The notes below the pieces were generated by a model that saw only the letters and a list, made by a program, of their open reading frames with translations, had not been told where the DNA came from and searched no databases. Source: Paenibacillus sp. SC116 (GTDB lineage Bacteria > Bacillota > Bacilli > Paenibacillales > Paenibacillaceae). From it: a DNA stretch of 64,000 nt. Below, piece after piece: positions 1 to 10,277 of this stretch. The translations under genes and the position numbers were made by a program. The stretch's first letter is position 1, and every line of letters starts with the position of its first letter. The DNA lies in NCBI RefSeq assembly GCF_024733555.1, contig NZ_JANIOF010000002.1, positions 434,001 through 498,000 on the forward strand, read 5' to 3'.

Positions 1-12
1 CTGCGAAACTAA
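1..12 (+). CDS. Possible last codons of nuoK (partial)
   Basis: The first twelve bases read Leu-Arg-Asn-stop and lie 20 bp upstream of the nuoL start. In complex I operons nuoK directly precedes nuoL, so this could be the end of nuoK. Three codons cannot identify a gene; the call rests on gene order only. Confidence 0.3.
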   Translation: MRN

Positions 13-32
13 CCGGAAAGGAGGGTGACGAT

Positions 33-2009
33 ATGGAGAGCGTCTATGCGCAGTATGTGTGGGCGGTGCCCATTTTCCCATTACTTGCGTTCCTTCTGCT
101 GACGTTGGCAAGGTGTGCGGTTAAAGGGATAGCAGCATGTATTGGTGTCGGCAGCTCATTGATTGCTTGTGTCTTGTCCATTCTAATACTTTTGGAAAGA
201 CTGACGGCGAATACAGACGTGTACACGGTAAACTTTGATTGGTTGAGCTTTGGTGCAGTCCATTTTCAGCTCGGTTATGAACTGACCAACTTGAATGCGC
301 TTATGCTTGTCATCGTTACGGTAGTTAGCACACTCGTCAATCTTTATGCCAAAGGGTATATGGCAGATGATGAGCGGCAATCTGTATTTTTTGCATATAT
401 AGGCTTGTTTACGTTCTCAATGCTCGGATTAGTTATATCGCCCAACTTGCTGCAGCTGTATATATTTTGGGAGCTAGTGGGAGTATGCTCCTTTCTCCTG
501 ATTGGATTCTGGTATGAACGGCCAGCCGCCCGTGCTGCGGCAAAGAAAGCGTTTATTATGACGCGAATCGGGGATGTTGGCCTGCTTATCGCTATTCTGA
601 TCTTGTTCTGGCACATGCCGAACCATGCGCTGGATTTTCAGACAATCGCTCAAGTGTTTGCTAGTACGGAAACGATGTCCCAATACGGGATATCAGCAGG
701 TTTAGCGACTTGGATCGCTTCGCTTATCTTTTTAGGGGCAATAGGCAAGTCAGGTCAGTTCCCGCTTCATACGTGGCTGCCTGATGCGATGGAAGGACCA
801 ACACCGATTTCGGCATTAATCCATGCAGCTACGATGGTGGCGGCGGGTGTCTATTTGGTAGCTCGGGCATTTGATATATTTCAAGTGTCTCAGACAGCAC
901 TGTTAATCGTGGCTTCTGTTGGGGGATTTACGGCGATATTTGCCGCGACAATCGCTATTGCTCAGCGGGATATTAAGCGAATACTAGCGTATTCAACGGT
1001 AAGCCAATTAGGTTATATGATGCTTGCGCTAGGATTGGGCGCTGTTACAGCAGGCATATTTCATTTGTTCACTCATGCATTTTTCAAGGCGCTATTGTTT
1101 CTTGGAGCAGGCAGTATCATTCATGCAGTACATACCCAAAATATTTTTCACATCGGCGGGCGTGGCCGCAGTATGAAAATAACAGCATGGACCTTCGCCA
1201 TCGGTGCATTGGCCTTATCTGGAGTTCCGCCATTGTCTGGCTTTTGGTCAAAAGATGCGATTCTGAGTATCGCTTGGGAAAGCAATAAGCTGTTATTTGT
1301 AGTTGGTGTGATAACCGCATTTTTGACGGCATTTTATATGTCTCGATTGTTTTTTATGGCATTCACAGGAGCGAGCGCATCATCAACATTGGAAACAACA
1401 GTAGGAGCAAGTGGAGCAGCGGATGGTGTTAGAAGTAAGCCTGGCTCATCAAGCAATGTACATAAAGAAACGGAATCTACTATTCACGAGTCTCCAGCAG
1501 TGATGACTATTCCTCTAGTCGTGCTAGCTATACTTGCAGTGGTGGCAGGCTTCGTTTATACGCCATTTAATAGCGGTTTCGAAACATGGCTTACTGGAGA
1601 GGCGGCTAGTGACCATACAAACTTGATTGTGATCATCATCTCTACCTTTGTTGCATTGAGCGGAATTGGGCTAGGATATGTCGTTTATGGGCCGAAGGGG
1701 GTTCGGGAAGATCGGTGGAGCAACGTGATAAAGCCGCTATACCATCTTATTGAGCGCAAATATTATGTGGATGAGCTGTATACACTGTTTTTTGCCTATC
1801 CTCTCAAAGGGTTAGGAAAGGTGCTGTACATTTTTGATCGTTATATTATCGATGGACTTGTTCGGTGTACGGCCAACTTTACGGTTCAATTCGGTAAATG
1901 GTTTACACGGGTGCAGAATGGTCAGTTGCAGTCCTATGGCTTGCTTTCGTTGTATGGCTTCTCCGCGTTATTGCTTTTGCTGCTGCTGCTCGGAAAGGGG
2001 GTGTGGTAG
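33..2009 (+). CDS. nuoL: NADH-quinone oxidoreductase subunit L
   Basis: Largest antiporter-like membrane subunit of respiratory complex I, placed at the distal end of the membrane arm, where it couples quinone reduction to proton transfer. The 658-residue protein is almost wholly hydrophobic with about 14-16 membrane spans. The conserved core is clear: GEL-type 'FWELVGVCSFLLIGFW' near residue 145, then 'GKSGQFPLHTWLPDAMEGPTPISALIHA' split across residues about 238-265, with the lysine/histidine pattern of the family. A polar, Ser/Gly-rich insert at about 446-492 separates the core from the C-terminal helices that in NuoL carry the long lateral helix. The ATG follows AAAGGAGGG with good spacing. 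The stop abuts the nuoM ATG, so the two are translated as one operon. Confidence 0.95.
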   Translation: MESVYAQYVWAVPIFPLLAFLLLTLARCAVKGIAACIGVGSSLIACVLSILILLERLTANTDVYTVNFDWLSFGAVHFQLGYELTNLNALMLVIVTVVSTLVNLYAKGYMADDERQSVFFAYIGLFTFSMLGLVISPNLLQLYIFWELVGVCSFLLIGFWYERPAARAAAKKAFIMTRIGDVGLLIAILILFWHMPNHALDFQTIAQVFASTETMSQYGISAGLATWIASLIFLGAIGKSGQFPLHTWLPDAMEGPTPISALIHAATMVAAGVYLVARAFDIFQVSQTALLIVASVGGFTAIFAATIAIAQRDIKRILAYSTVSQLGYMMLALGLGAVTAGIFHLFTHAFFKALLFLGAGSIIHAVHTQNIFHIGGRGRSMKITAWTFAIGALALSGVPPLSGFWSKDAILSIAWESNKLLFVVGVITAFLTAFYMSRLFFMAFTGASASSTLETTVGASGAADGVRSKPGSSSNVHKETESTIHESPAVMTIPLVVLAILAVVAGFVYTPFNSGFETWLTGEAASDHTNLIVIIISTFVALSGIGLGYVVYGPKGVREDRWSNVIKPLYHLIERKYYVDELYTLFFAYPLKGLGKVLYIFDRYIIDGLVRCTANFTVQFGKWFTRVQNGQLQSYGLLSLYGFSALLLLLLLLGKGVW

Positions 2010-3623
2010 ATGGTGCCGTGGTTAACCTTGCTTACATTTTCACCGCTAGTTGGCGTATTATTGCTTAGCTTTGTACCTCGTGATCGTTTGAAGCTGCTTC
2101 GCTGTATCGGGATTGCAACTGCTCTGCTGCCTTTATTGTTAGCTCTTTTTGTCTATGTAAATGTGAATGTGGCAGGGCAAGGGGGCAGCTTAATCGAGCG
2201 ATACAACTGGATCTCCATACCATTAAATATCGAGGCAATGCAGCCGTTTCTTCAGTCGTGGTCATTCGAGATTGATTACCATTTGAGCATCGGCGGGTTG
2301 TCACTTCCACTCGTGGTAATGACAACCATTGTGACGGCGATGGCTGCATGGGCTTCTTTAACGATTAAGCAGCGCGTGAAAAGCTATTACATATGGTTTT
2401 TGCTGCTTGAAGTAGGTATGTTGGGTGTGTTTATGGCACGAGATTTGTTTTTGTTCTTCTTATTTTTTGAATGGACACTAGTGCCGATGTTTTTCTTGAT
2501 TGGAATATGGGGCTTTGCCAAACGTGAAAAAGCGGCCAATCGCTTCCTTGTTTACAATGGTCTAGGCTCTGCCTTGCTGTTGGTAGCCTTTCTTATACTA
2601 ACTGCAACAGCAGGTCTCGCTGTGCATGTAGAAACAGAGACGCCGCCGCATCTCGTATACAGCGGTGACCTTGACCACATGATTCGTCAGCTAGGCAATG
2701 AGCAATCTTTCGTCAATACGCTGCCTGGGCCAGCGAGCAGCTTCAATCCTTTCTATTTGTCGGAGGCTTGGCGGACCATTGCTTTTGTCTTAATCATTGT
2801 AGCTTTTGGCATTAAGCTCCCGATCTTCCCTTTCCATACTTGGATGCTGCGCGTCCATACGGAAGCTCCAACACCAGTTGTCATGCTTCATTCAGGAGTG
2901 CTGTTGAAGATGGGCGCCTATGGACTTATTCAATTCGGCGTAGCTTTGCTGCCACAGTCATTTGCTTCTTGGTCGACCGTACTCGCTATTGTTGGCCTTG
3001 TTAACATCATTTATGGAGCTGTCCTTGCTTATGTGCAAAAAGAACTGCGTCTCTTGCTGGCTTACTCCAGCATCAGTCATATGGGATTTGTCTTGCTTGG
3101 AATTGCCGCGATGAACGATATTGGCTTGCAAGGGGCTGTCTTACAAATGGTTTCGCATGGCTTTATTTCAGCCTTGTTCTTCTTGTTAGTAGGCAGCTTG
3201 TTGGAACGAACAGGAACGAGCCGCATCGATGAGTTGGGTGGATTAGCGAAGCGACTTCCATTCTTAAGTGCAGTGCTGCTGCTGGCAGGTTTAGCTTCTC
3301 TGGGGCTTCCAGGATTGTCGGGATTTATGGCGGAATTGTTGTCTCTTCTAGGCTTGTATGGCCAACTGCCTTGGGCAGCCATTGCAGGAGGTATTGGCAT
3401 CATCTTGAGTGCTGTATATGTCTTGCGCGGAGTGTTGGCAATAACGTACGGACCACTAGATATGCGATTTGCTCAGCTTAAAGGTACACAAGCTGTCGAA
3501 GCAGTGCCAGTTGTTGTATTGTCGCTCGCTATTATTTTGATCGGTGTAATTCCAACCCTTGTTACTATGCCAGTTGAGCAAGGAATCGAGCATATTATTC
3601 ATATTATCCGGGCGGGGAGGTAA
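2010..3623 (+). CDS. nuoM: NADH-quinone oxidoreductase subunit M
   Basis: Second antiporter-like subunit of complex I, an integral membrane protein of 537 residues with about 14 predicted spans. Family signatures include 'FFLFFEWTLVPMFFLIGIWG' around residue 148, the lysine-bearing 'FGIKLPIFPFHTWMLRVHTEAP' (two adjoining pieces near 267-288) and 'LLAYSSISHMGFVLLGIA' near 350. The ATG begins immediately after the nuoL TAG, with a GGAAAGGGGG ribosome site inside nuoL. The length is normal for Firmicute NuoM. Confidence 0.95.
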   Translation: MVPWLTLLTFSPLVGVLLLSFVPRDRLKLLRCIGIATALLPLLLALFVYVNVNVAGQGGSLIERYNWISIPLNIEAMQPFLQSWSFEIDYHLSIGGLSLPLVVMTTIVTAMAAWASLTIKQRVKSYYIWFLLLEVGMLGVFMARDLFLFFLFFEWTLVPMFFLIGIWGFAKREKAANRFLVYNGLGSALLLVAFLILTATAGLAVHVETETPPHLVYSGDLDHMIRQLGNEQSFVNTLPGPASSFNPFYLSEAWRTIAFVLIIVAFGIKLPIFPFHTWMLRVHTEAPTPVVMLHSGVLLKMGAYGLIQFGVALLPQSFASWSTVLAIVGLVNIIYGAVLAYVQKELRLLLAYSSISHMGFVLLGIAAMNDIGLQGAVLQMVSHGFISALFFLLVGSLLERTGTSRIDELGGLAKRLPFLSAVLLLAGLASLGLPGLSGFMAELLSLLGLYGQLPWAAIAGGIGIILSAVYVLRGVLAITYGPLDMRFAQLKGTQAVEAVPVVVLSLAIILIGVIPTLVTMPVEQGIEHIIHIIRAGR

Positions 3624-3627
3624 GAGC

Positions 3628-5304
3628 ATGAGTTCACAACTGTTTCAACCGCTGCAAGGGAGCGATCTGCTGTTAATGACACCAGAGCTGACGCTCGTGA
3701 TTGCCGTTATCGTCATGTCTATCGTGGACTTGCTGCTTCCTCGCCGTGTCAATCGCAGTTGGATCGGTGGAATATCTCTTACTGCGGTGTTGCTGTCGTT
3801 AGGTTCTGTGATATGGACACTAGTAGATCGATATCAAGACGCCAGTGCTGGCCATAAAGTTGGTGTGGTTGAACTATTGGGAGGCAGTTATCGGATCGAT
3901 GATTTCGGGCTGCTGATAAAGGTTGTGCTGTTAATTGGAACTGCACTTGTTATCGGGATGAGCATTGACCATATCCGTGAATCTGAAATTCAGCATCGCG
4001 GCGAATACTACTATTTACTGCTGCCAGCAGTGCTTGGTGGGCTCATACTGGCATCTTCCGCTGATCTGATTACGCTGTTTGTTGGTTTAGAATTGTTAAG
4101 TATTAGTTCTTACTTATTAGTGGCGATACGTAAGCGGGATCGCCGATCAACCGAAGGAGCTTTTAAGTATATCGTGCTAGGCAGTACGGCATCTGCATTT
4201 ATTTTGTATGGAATGTCCTTTCTATACGGGATGACAGGGACGACTCATCTGGGCCAAATAGCGGAGAGGCTTGCCCAGAATGCGGGTCAACTTCTTCCTC
4301 TCCTATATATCAGTCTGCTGCTTCTACTTGTAGGTTTCGGTTTCAAAATAGCGGCAGCTCCTTTTCATGCTTGGTCACCAGATGTATATGAGGGAGCCCC
4401 AACTCCGATTGCAGCCTTCTTATCTGTCGTATCTAAGGGAGCTGTTCTTGCGTTATTATTCCGACTTGTATTCCATATTTTATTTGGCTTTCATTCCGTC
4501 ATTGGATTTGGAGACCCTTCGTCTGCGGGTGCTATCCTTAACGAGGATATGTCACTCATTCTATTGTCCATTGCTGCATTCTCTATGATTGTAGGGACAA
4601 CGATGGCGCTTCGACAGGTGAAGGTGAAGCGTCTTCTCGCTCTATCAGGTGTAGCTAATGCTGGGTATTTGCTTGTTCCAGTAGGTTTGAATATATTTCA
4701 ACCTACTGTGTGGTATAGCTCAAGCTTCTCTTCTTTCTGGTATTACTTGATTGCTTATGTGTTCACGACTATTGGTGCTTTTGCGATTCTAGCGATCGTA
4801 AGCAAAGGGGCCGGACATGAGGAACTGAAATGTTTTGCTGGCTTGTATTATAAAGCGCCATGGCTGGCTGTAGCGATGACAATATTTGTGCTCTCATTGG
4901 CAGGCATTCCGATTACAGCTGGATTTTTTGGCAAGCTCTACATTCTGCTAGGGGCAGTGGCGACACATACATTGTGGCTTGCCATTGTGATGATGGTAAC
5001 GAGTGTTATTTCGTTTTATGTGTATTTTGGATTCATTCGCCAAATGTTTATGCGTAATTCTGAAAGTGGTTCATACTCACAAACCGTTCAGGTTCATGGT
5101 ACTGAAAGTGAAGTATCAAAAGGGCAAGTTGAATCTGCAAATTTGGAACGTATTCACGTATCTGTCGCTTCGGGTGCAGTGGTTGCGCTTAGCGCTGCGG
5201 CGGTCATCCTACTGGCCATTTTTCCGAATGAGTTAATGACTTGGGTGAATACACTTCTATCTCTTGCGAACGATATTTATGCAGCCTCTTATAGTAAGGT
5301 TTGA
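3628..5304 (+). CDS. nuoN: NADH-quinone oxidoreductase subunit N
   Basis: Third antiporter-like complex I subunit (558 residues). I chose the ATG at 3628, four bases after the nuoM stop, because GGCGGGGAGG lies just upstream; an open frame reaching back to 3559 would sit inside nuoM and has no ribosome site. Family motifs: 'FVGLELLSISSYLLVA' near residue 150, 'EGAFKYIVLGSTASAF' near 180 and 'GFKIAAAPFHAWSPDVYEGA' near 240. A charged, serine-rich linker at about 475-505 precedes the last helix. No further nuo gene follows, so this is the operon end. Confidence 0.95.
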   Translation: MSSQLFQPLQGSDLLLMTPELTLVIAVIVMSIVDLLLPRRVNRSWIGGISLTAVLLSLGSVIWTLVDRYQDASAGHKVGVVELLGGSYRIDDFGLLIKVVLLIGTALVIGMSIDHIRESEIQHRGEYYYLLLPAVLGGLILASSADLITLFVGLELLSISSYLLVAIRKRDRRSTEGAFKYIVLGSTASAFILYGMSFLYGMTGTTHLGQIAERLAQNAGQLLPLLYISLLLLLVGFGFKIAAAPFHAWSPDVYEGAPTPIAAFLSVVSKGAVLALLFRLVFHILFGFHSVIGFGDPSSAGAILNEDMSLILLSIAAFSMIVGTTMALRQVKVKRLLALSGVANAGYLLVPVGLNIFQPTVWYSSSFSSFWYYLIAYVFTTIGAFAILAIVSKGAGHEELKCFAGLYYKAPWLAVAMTIFVLSLAGIPITAGFFGKLYILLGAVATHTLWLAIVMMVTSVISFYVYFGFIRQMFMRNSESGSYSQTVQVHGTESEVSKGQVESANLERIHVSVASGAVVALSAAAVILLAIFPNELMTWVNTLLSLANDIYAASYSKV

Positions 5305-5374
5305 CTTTGCTCTATGCGGTGTTAATGATAAGTAGCTGGAGCAGTAGCCTGAACACATGGATAGTACGTCCTCT

Positions 5375-5398
5375 AAAAGGATGCTGGATGATCCTTTT
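5375..5398 (+). terminator. Weak terminator-like hairpin after nuoN
   Basis: Perfect 8-bp stem AAAAGGAT/ATCCTTTT with an 8-nt loop. The only U-run is inside the 3' arm, so termination efficiency is doubtful. Confidence 0.35.
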
Positions 5399-5570
5399 CT
5401 AGATTTGTTGAATGAGCCGCTAACCTTAGATAGGATACATGAATGGTTTCGTTTAACTTATGTAACTCGTACTATGATGTGTTTCAGGCTTTTTGCTGCG
5501 AACCGGTAATTTGGAAGAAAAAATAAATGATTACCACATTTTGAAAGAAGAGATATAGTGCTTGGCAATA

Positions 5571-5579
5571 TGATATAAT
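5571..5579 (+). promoter_or_regulatory. Extended -10 promoter candidate upstream of S8 protease
   Basis: TG-A-TATAAT is an ideal extended -10 element for sigma-A. No good -35 sits 16-18 bp upstream, which extended -10 promoters tolerate. It would give a leader of about 250 nt to the protease start. Confidence 0.4.
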
Positions 5580-5836
5580 GATGCCTATTCTTAACGATTT
5601 ATGCCAGATGAAAGCTACAAGCAGGACTATCGTACTAAAATCGTAGTGGTAGACAGGATTGGGCGATGTTGTGAAGAATGGTTACCTAATCGTATTGTCC
5701 ATATGGCTGCTAGTTAGATAGCAAGTAGAAGTTAATCGTTGAGAAACAGTAAATTTTTATAATCCGAACCTATGAGATTGGATAGGTATCATTGGAATAT
5801 TGAATATCGGGTAGAACATCATGGGAAGTGAAATCA

Positions 5837-8386
5837 ATGTGGGAACGATCTAGTAGAAGTATGCTCCTTGTGTGGGTGGTTGTACTGCTGTTAACGACAA
5901 TTCTAGGTAGTGTAGGTCCAACTAACTCGAAGTTAGGTTGGGGCGATGACGCTCATCCAGCGGGTTCCTCAAATGTGGAGCTAGCGACTTCGTATAGTAA
6001 GGGTTATACAAACGAGGAAGCGGGTTGGATTGTGAAGTGGAAGACTGGAAGCAGTCCTGACCCTGAGGTCGTGAGCAACAGCAATGTGTTGAGTGTGCAG
6101 GAAACGATGAATATTTCGGTTATGAAGCCTACAGAAGGCATGGGACTGAAGCAGTGGATGAAATTGCTGCATGCCTCACCTGCTGTGGAATATGTAGAGC
6201 CGAATCAACAAGTGCAGACGTTAGCAGCGCATGTGGAGCCGAACGATCAATATTATAACCGTCAATATTATTTGAAACAGACTGGTGTTGATAAGGCCTG
6301 GAATTATCTGCAAAGTCAAAATCAAGCTATGAACAGCTCCAATCTTACCGTGGCTCTAATCGATACGGGTGTAGATTTGGAACATCCTGATCTAAAGCCC
6401 AATCTGACAAAAGGCATTAATCTGCTTCATGATGGATTGCCGAAGGATGATAATGGACATGGTACGGGCGTAGCAGGAGTTATTGCTGCAGTTGGGAATA
6501 ACTTTAAAGGAATTGCCGGCGTAAGCTGGAACACGAAGGTAATGCCTATCAAAGCTTTGGATTCACGTGGGTATGGAGATGAAGACAAGCTCGGTGCAGG
6601 TATTTTGTACGCGGTAGATAACGGTGCCAAGATCGTTGTCATGTCGGTTGGCCTTTACAGATACTCGAAGTACATGCAGGATATCGTTGATTATGCTGAG
6701 CAAAAAGGCGTACTGCTCATTGCTGCGACAGGAAACGATGCGATGAAACTTGAAGATCGTGCTGCCGTTAAGTATCCAGCTGCTTACCCGACTGTACTTG
6801 CGGTTGGTGGGGTGACGCCGCTCAATCGTGTAGAGGCACGATCCAATCGCGGACCTGAAGTAGATATCGTAGCACCGTGGCATGTGTACACGACGGCGCT
6901 TGGTGGAGGTACCCGTGAGCAGGAAGGGACCTCGATGGCTGCTCCGCAAGTTGCTGGGGTGGTAGCTTTGTTGTGGAGTAAGCATCCTGAGTTGAAGCCT
7001 TACCAGATCAGAGATCATCTGCGGATGACGGCTGAAGATGTGGAAGATGCGGGATGGGATTCGTCAAGCGGATATGGCTTGCTGCGCGCAGAACGTGCCA
7101 TGCAAGAGCCAATCAAGCGTGAAGCGGGAGCGGATAATACGACTAAAAATAAAGCCGTTGTTTTCCCGATTGATACGAGCCGAAGTGGGTATATAGATGA
7201 TAATGGCCGTTCCGACTGGTATCGAGTGGATGTTCCTTATGATGGAACGTTGCAATTGAAGCTGGAACGAATCGTGGGGAATGGAACGGTAGAAATACGC
7301 CATGAACATGAGCAGGCGCAGAAGGTGAGGCATTATGGCGGAATAAGCCGAACTGTAAATCTCCCTGTGAAAAAGGGCAAACATTTCATCCGAATTCGTC
7401 AGGAGCAAGCAACTGTTGGACAGCCATTTGCGTACAAGATATCGTCTCGCTTTATTATTTATGAAGATCCGTTCGAGCCAAATGATGAACAATACAAAGC
7501 ACATATGCTGCCAGCACGCAATCAGCAAATTGTCGGCACGTTCAGTCATACACGGGATTCCGATTGGTATCGTATTCAGTTAGATACGAAGACGACATTA
7601 AAATTGAAAGTGACGACAACAACAGCACGAATCGATCCACTTATTACAATGAAGAGTACGGAGTGGAAGGAATCCCAATTTTTTGACGAGACTCGTGAAG
7701 GTGAGACGGAAACGGTTATCTTGGAAGGACTAAATCCAGGAAGATACGATATTAAAATTCAAAATGCAGTTACATCTCGTTCTGAACCTGCAAGCGGACT
7801 TTATAAAATGGAAGTAGAGATACTTCCTCAGTATTCGGATCCTAATGAACCTAACAACAAAATGTACGAGGCTATTTCGATTGTGCCGCAGTACGACTAT
7901 TCAGCTGTTATCCATGCTCCTGAGGATGAGGACTGGTTTCAATTCAAAGTTACTCAGCCTGTAAATGCTTCTTTAAGCATCAGTCAAATTCCGAAAGAGC
8001 GGAAAATGGATGTGAGCCTGCAGACGAAAAAGCAAGAGAAACTTGTAGGTGCTCGGAATGATCGAGGACAAACGAAACTGGTCACAGGAACGAAGTTAGA
8101 GCCAGGTACGTATTACATTCAAGTTCGAGCGGATGCCGCTTTCTCTCATCAGCCTTACAAGCTGCGTTTAGAACTGGATAAGCTGACAGCAACCTCAACA
8201 GCATCAGTTGGTGATGGGATGTCGAGTGAGTCGGGCACATTGAACTCTTTGAACTCGAAGCTTTCTCATCTTAATGCTGATCAAGAAATGACGTTGCAAT
8301 CGGGCGAGGCAGAAGCTCCTAGCTCCATTATGACCAGAGCGGATCGATTGCGATTATGGTTTGTATTTTTGAACTGGCTCTGGTAA
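5837..8386 (+). CDS. Secreted S8 (subtilisin-like) serine protease with C-terminal beta domains
   Basis: Exported subtilase of 849 residues. An N-terminal hydrophobic segment (about residues 9-25) is a signal peptide or anchor. A propeptide-like stretch reaches about 130, then the catalytic domain with the triad D176 (in 'LIDTGVD'), H208 ('NGHGTGVAG') and S366 ('GTSMAAPQVAG'). After about residue 430 come three beta-sandwich, PPC-like modules, each marked by a D/E-x-DW[YF] motif: 'RSDWYRV', 'DSDWYRI' and 'DEDWFQF'; two are preceded by 'DP[FN]EPN'. I chose ATG 5837 rather than the in-frame GTG at 5828 because GGGAAG at 5823-5828 overlaps that GTG and is well spaced for the ATG. The gene stands alone between nuo and the DUF1146-murA block. 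Substrate unknown. Confidence 0.9.
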   Translation: MWERSSRSMLLVWVVVLLLTTILGSVGPTNSKLGWGDDAHPAGSSNVELATSYSKGYTNEEAGWIVKWKTGSSPDPEVVSNSNVLSVQETMNISVMKPTEGMGLKQWMKLLHASPAVEYVEPNQQVQTLAAHVEPNDQYYNRQYYLKQTGVDKAWNYLQSQNQAMNSSNLTVALIDTGVDLEHPDLKPNLTKGINLLHDGLPKDDNGHGTGVAGVIAAVGNNFKGIAGVSWNTKVMPIKALDSRGYGDEDKLGAGILYAVDNGAKIVVMSVGLYRYSKYMQDIVDYAEQKGVLLIAATGNDAMKLEDRAAVKYPAAYPTVLAVGGVTPLNRVEARSNRGPEVDIVAPWHVYTTALGGGTREQEGTSMAAPQVAGVVALLWSKHPELKPYQIRDHLRMTAEDVEDAGWDSSSGYGLLRAERAMQEPIKREAGADNTTKNKAVVFPIDTSRSGYIDDNGRSDWYRVDVPYDGTLQLKLERIVGNGTVEIRHEHEQAQKVRHYGGISRTVNLPVKKGKHFIRIRQEQATVGQPFAYKISSRFIIYEDPFEPNDEQYKAHMLPARNQQIVGTFSHTRDSDWYRIQLDTKTTLKLKVTTTTARIDPLITMKSTEWKESQFFDETREGETETVILEGLNPGRYDIKIQNAVTSRSEPASGLYKMEVEILPQYSDPNEPNNKMYEAISIVPQYDYSAVIHAPEDEDWFQFKVTQPVNASLSISQIPKERKMDVSLQTKKQEKLVGARNDRGQTKLVTGTKLEPGTYYIQVRADAAFSHQPYKLRLELDKLTATSTASVGDGMSSESGTLNSLNSKLSHLNADQEMTLQSGEAEAPSSIMTRADRLRLWFVFLNWLW

Positions 8387-8480
8387 TTATGTAGAATAGG
8401 AAGTGCACGAAGCTAATACGAATGTGTGATTCTCCTTACGGATCAAACAGCAATGGCAGGTTGCATGAGGGGGAAAGGCA

Positions 8481-8735
8481 ATGGAGGATACGCTGCGAGA
8501 TGTATCTATGGCCGCCGGGATGAGCGGTATTGTGAACATGGTAATTGCTCTGCTTTGTATTGGCGTTTCGTGGTGGGCCTTGCAGCATGTGAAGCTGGAC
8601 TTGTTTATTAGGTATCCTCAAGGCCCGCAGGGCAGGGTTATTCGTCTTTTGTTGGCGATTATTATCGGGCGTGCTGTAGCAAGTTTTTTCATTGATTACT
8701 TGACATGGACGAATGCGCTTCGCTTTTTAATCTAG
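8481..8735 (+). CDS. DUF1146 family small membrane protein (YwzB-like)
   Basis: An 84-residue protein with two hydrophobic segments (about 16-34 and 53-80) separated by a short basic loop containing 'YPQGPQGR', typical of DUF1146. Function unknown. In B. subtilis the homologue ywzB lies between the atp genes and murAA, and the same link to murA is kept here. The ATG is preceded by AGGGGGAAAGG. Confidence 0.85.
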   Translation: MEDTLRDVSMAAGMSGIVNMVIALLCIGVSWWALQHVKLDLFIRYPQGPQGRVIRLLLAIIIGRAVASFFIDYLTWTNALRFLI

Positions 8736-8831
8736 TCAAAAATGGAAAAATGTCGAATAACATATGGTGTAGTTGTCAACAATGGTGATAACCGCTAGAA
8801 ACTTGTGGAATGTTGTTGTCGAAATTTACGC

Positions 8832-8861
8832 TTGTCCATCTTTCAACGAGAATGTTATTAT
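8832..8861 (+). promoter_or_regulatory. Sigma-A promoter candidate for murA
   Basis: TTGTCC, 18 bp spacer, TATTAT, with a TG one base before the -10 (extended -10). It lies about 85 bp before the murA ATG. Confidence 0.45.
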
Positions 8862-8945
8862 GTTAGGTGGACATTTAGAACACGTACCATTATTTACAGA
8901 TATATAGATTAGATGGGGCGGAAAAATAGCGCGGAGGGAAATAGG

Positions 8946-10277
8946 ATGAGTAAATTTATCGTCCGCGGAGGCAAGCGACTGAAAGGAACTGTGCGTGTTA
9001 GTGGCGCGAAAAATGCAGTTCTTCCCATTCTTGCGGCTTCGTTGCTCGGAGAAGAAGGCATCAGTGTTATTCACGATGCTCCTCCACTTGAGGATGTAAA
9101 GACGATACATCAAGTACTTGAAAAGTTGGGTGCGAGCCTAAGTTATGAAGGCGAAACCGTTAGGATCAATGCAGAAACGTTAGTTTCTCATGAGGCTCCT
9201 TATGAATTGATGCGCAAGATGCGCGCTTCTTTCTTAGTAATGGGACCGCTTCTAGCTCGTACTGGCAAAGCACGCATTTCACTGCCAGGCGGCTGTGCAA
9301 TCGGATCAAGACCGATTGATCAGCATTTGAAAGGCTTCGAAGCAATGGGAGCCGAAATTGGACTTGGACAAGGTTATATTGAAGCAAAAATTAACGGCCG
9401 TTTAAAAGGCACAAAAATTTATCTAGATGTAGCTAGTGTTGGCGCAACTGAGAATATCATGATGGCAGCCACACTTGCTGAAGGTACTACTGTACTTGAA
9501 AATGCAGCGCGTGAACCTGAGATCGTTGATCTAGCGAACTATTTGAACAAGATGGGTGCTAAAGTTCGTGGTGCTGGTACAGGAGTTATCCGTATCGAAG
9601 GCGTTGAGCGTCTGCTTGGAGCAGAGCATACTGTTATTCCAGACCGTGTTGAAGCTGGAACATACATGGTTGCTGCAGCGATGACAGGCGGAGACGTTTA
9701 TGTGGAAGGTGCAATCGCGGATCATCTAGGTCCTGTTATTTCCAAAATGGAAGAGATGGGTGTTACGGTTCAGCCAGACGAGAATGGTATCCGTGTCATT
9801 GCGGATAAACCACTTAAGGCTGTAGATGTGAAGACATTGCCTTATCCAGGATTCCCGACAGATATGCAATCTCAAATGATGGCACTTCTTTTGGCAGCTG
9901 AAGGTACTTCAGTTGTTACCGAGACTGTATTTGAGAACCGCTTCATGCATGTTGATGAATTCAACCTGATGAGCGCAAATATCAAAGTCGATGGCCGTGC
10001 AGCTGTCGTTACTGGTGGATTGAAGTTGACAGGAGCTAAAGTTACTGCAACCGATCTTCGCGCAGGTGCGGCACTAATCTGTGTAGGTTTGGTAGCGGAA
10101 GGCACGACAGAAGTCGGCGGAACGCACCATATCGACCGTGGATATGTTCATTTGGCTGAGAAGTTGTCCGCTCTAGGTGCAGATATTTGGCGTGTACATG
10201 CAGAGCCAACTACTGCTGCTGAAGAAGGAAGCATCAAACGCAGCGATGCATCGCGTGTGAAGTCAACAATGGCGTAA
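8946..10277 (+). CDS. murA: UDP-N-acetylglucosamine 1-carboxyvinyltransferase
   Basis: Cytosolic enzyme that transfers enolpyruvate from PEP to UDP-GlcNAc, the first committed step of peptidoglycan synthesis and the target of fosfomycin. The 443-residue protein has the N-terminal '[12 protein letters not shown]' with the conserved Lys-Asn pair and the active-site cysteine C117 in '[11 protein letters not shown]', so it should be fosfomycin-sensitive by that residue. The C-terminal '[14 protein letters not shown]' is also canonical. The start at ATG 8946 follows GGAGGG; an upstream in-frame start at 8913 lacks a ribosome site. The position before spoIID matches B. subtilis murAA. Confidence 0.97.
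   Translation: MSKFIVRGGKRLKGTVRVSGAKNAVLPILAASLLGEEGISVIHDAPPLEDVKTIHQVLEKLGASLSYEGETVRINAETLVSHEAPYELMRKMRASFLVMGPLLARTGKARISLPGGCAIGSRPIDQHLKGFEAMGAEIGLGQGYIEAKINGRLKGTKIYLDVASVGATENIMMAATLAEGTTVLENAAREPEIVDLANYLNKMGAKVRGAGTGVIRIEGVERLLGAEHTVIPDRVEAGTYMVAAAMTGGDVYVEGAIADHLGPVISKMEEMGVTVQPDENGIRVIADKPLKAVDVKTLPYPGFPTDMQSQMMALLLAAEGTSVVTETVFENRFMHVDEFNLMSANIKVDGRAAVVTGGLKLTGAKVTATDLRAGAALICVGLVAEGTTEVGGTHHIDRGYVHLAEKLSALGADIWRVHAEPTTAAEEGSIKRSDASRVKSTMA

Larger units (their letters stand above)
5305..5836 (+). other. Intergenic region between nuoN and the S8 protease
   Basis: About 530 bp without a convincing gene on either strand. It holds a short hairpin at 5375-5398 that may end nuo transcription, an extended -10 promoter motif at 5571-5579, and a second isolated TATAAT at 5758-5763 without a good -35. 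Either could drive the protease gene. The rest shows nothing recognisable. Confidence 0.5.
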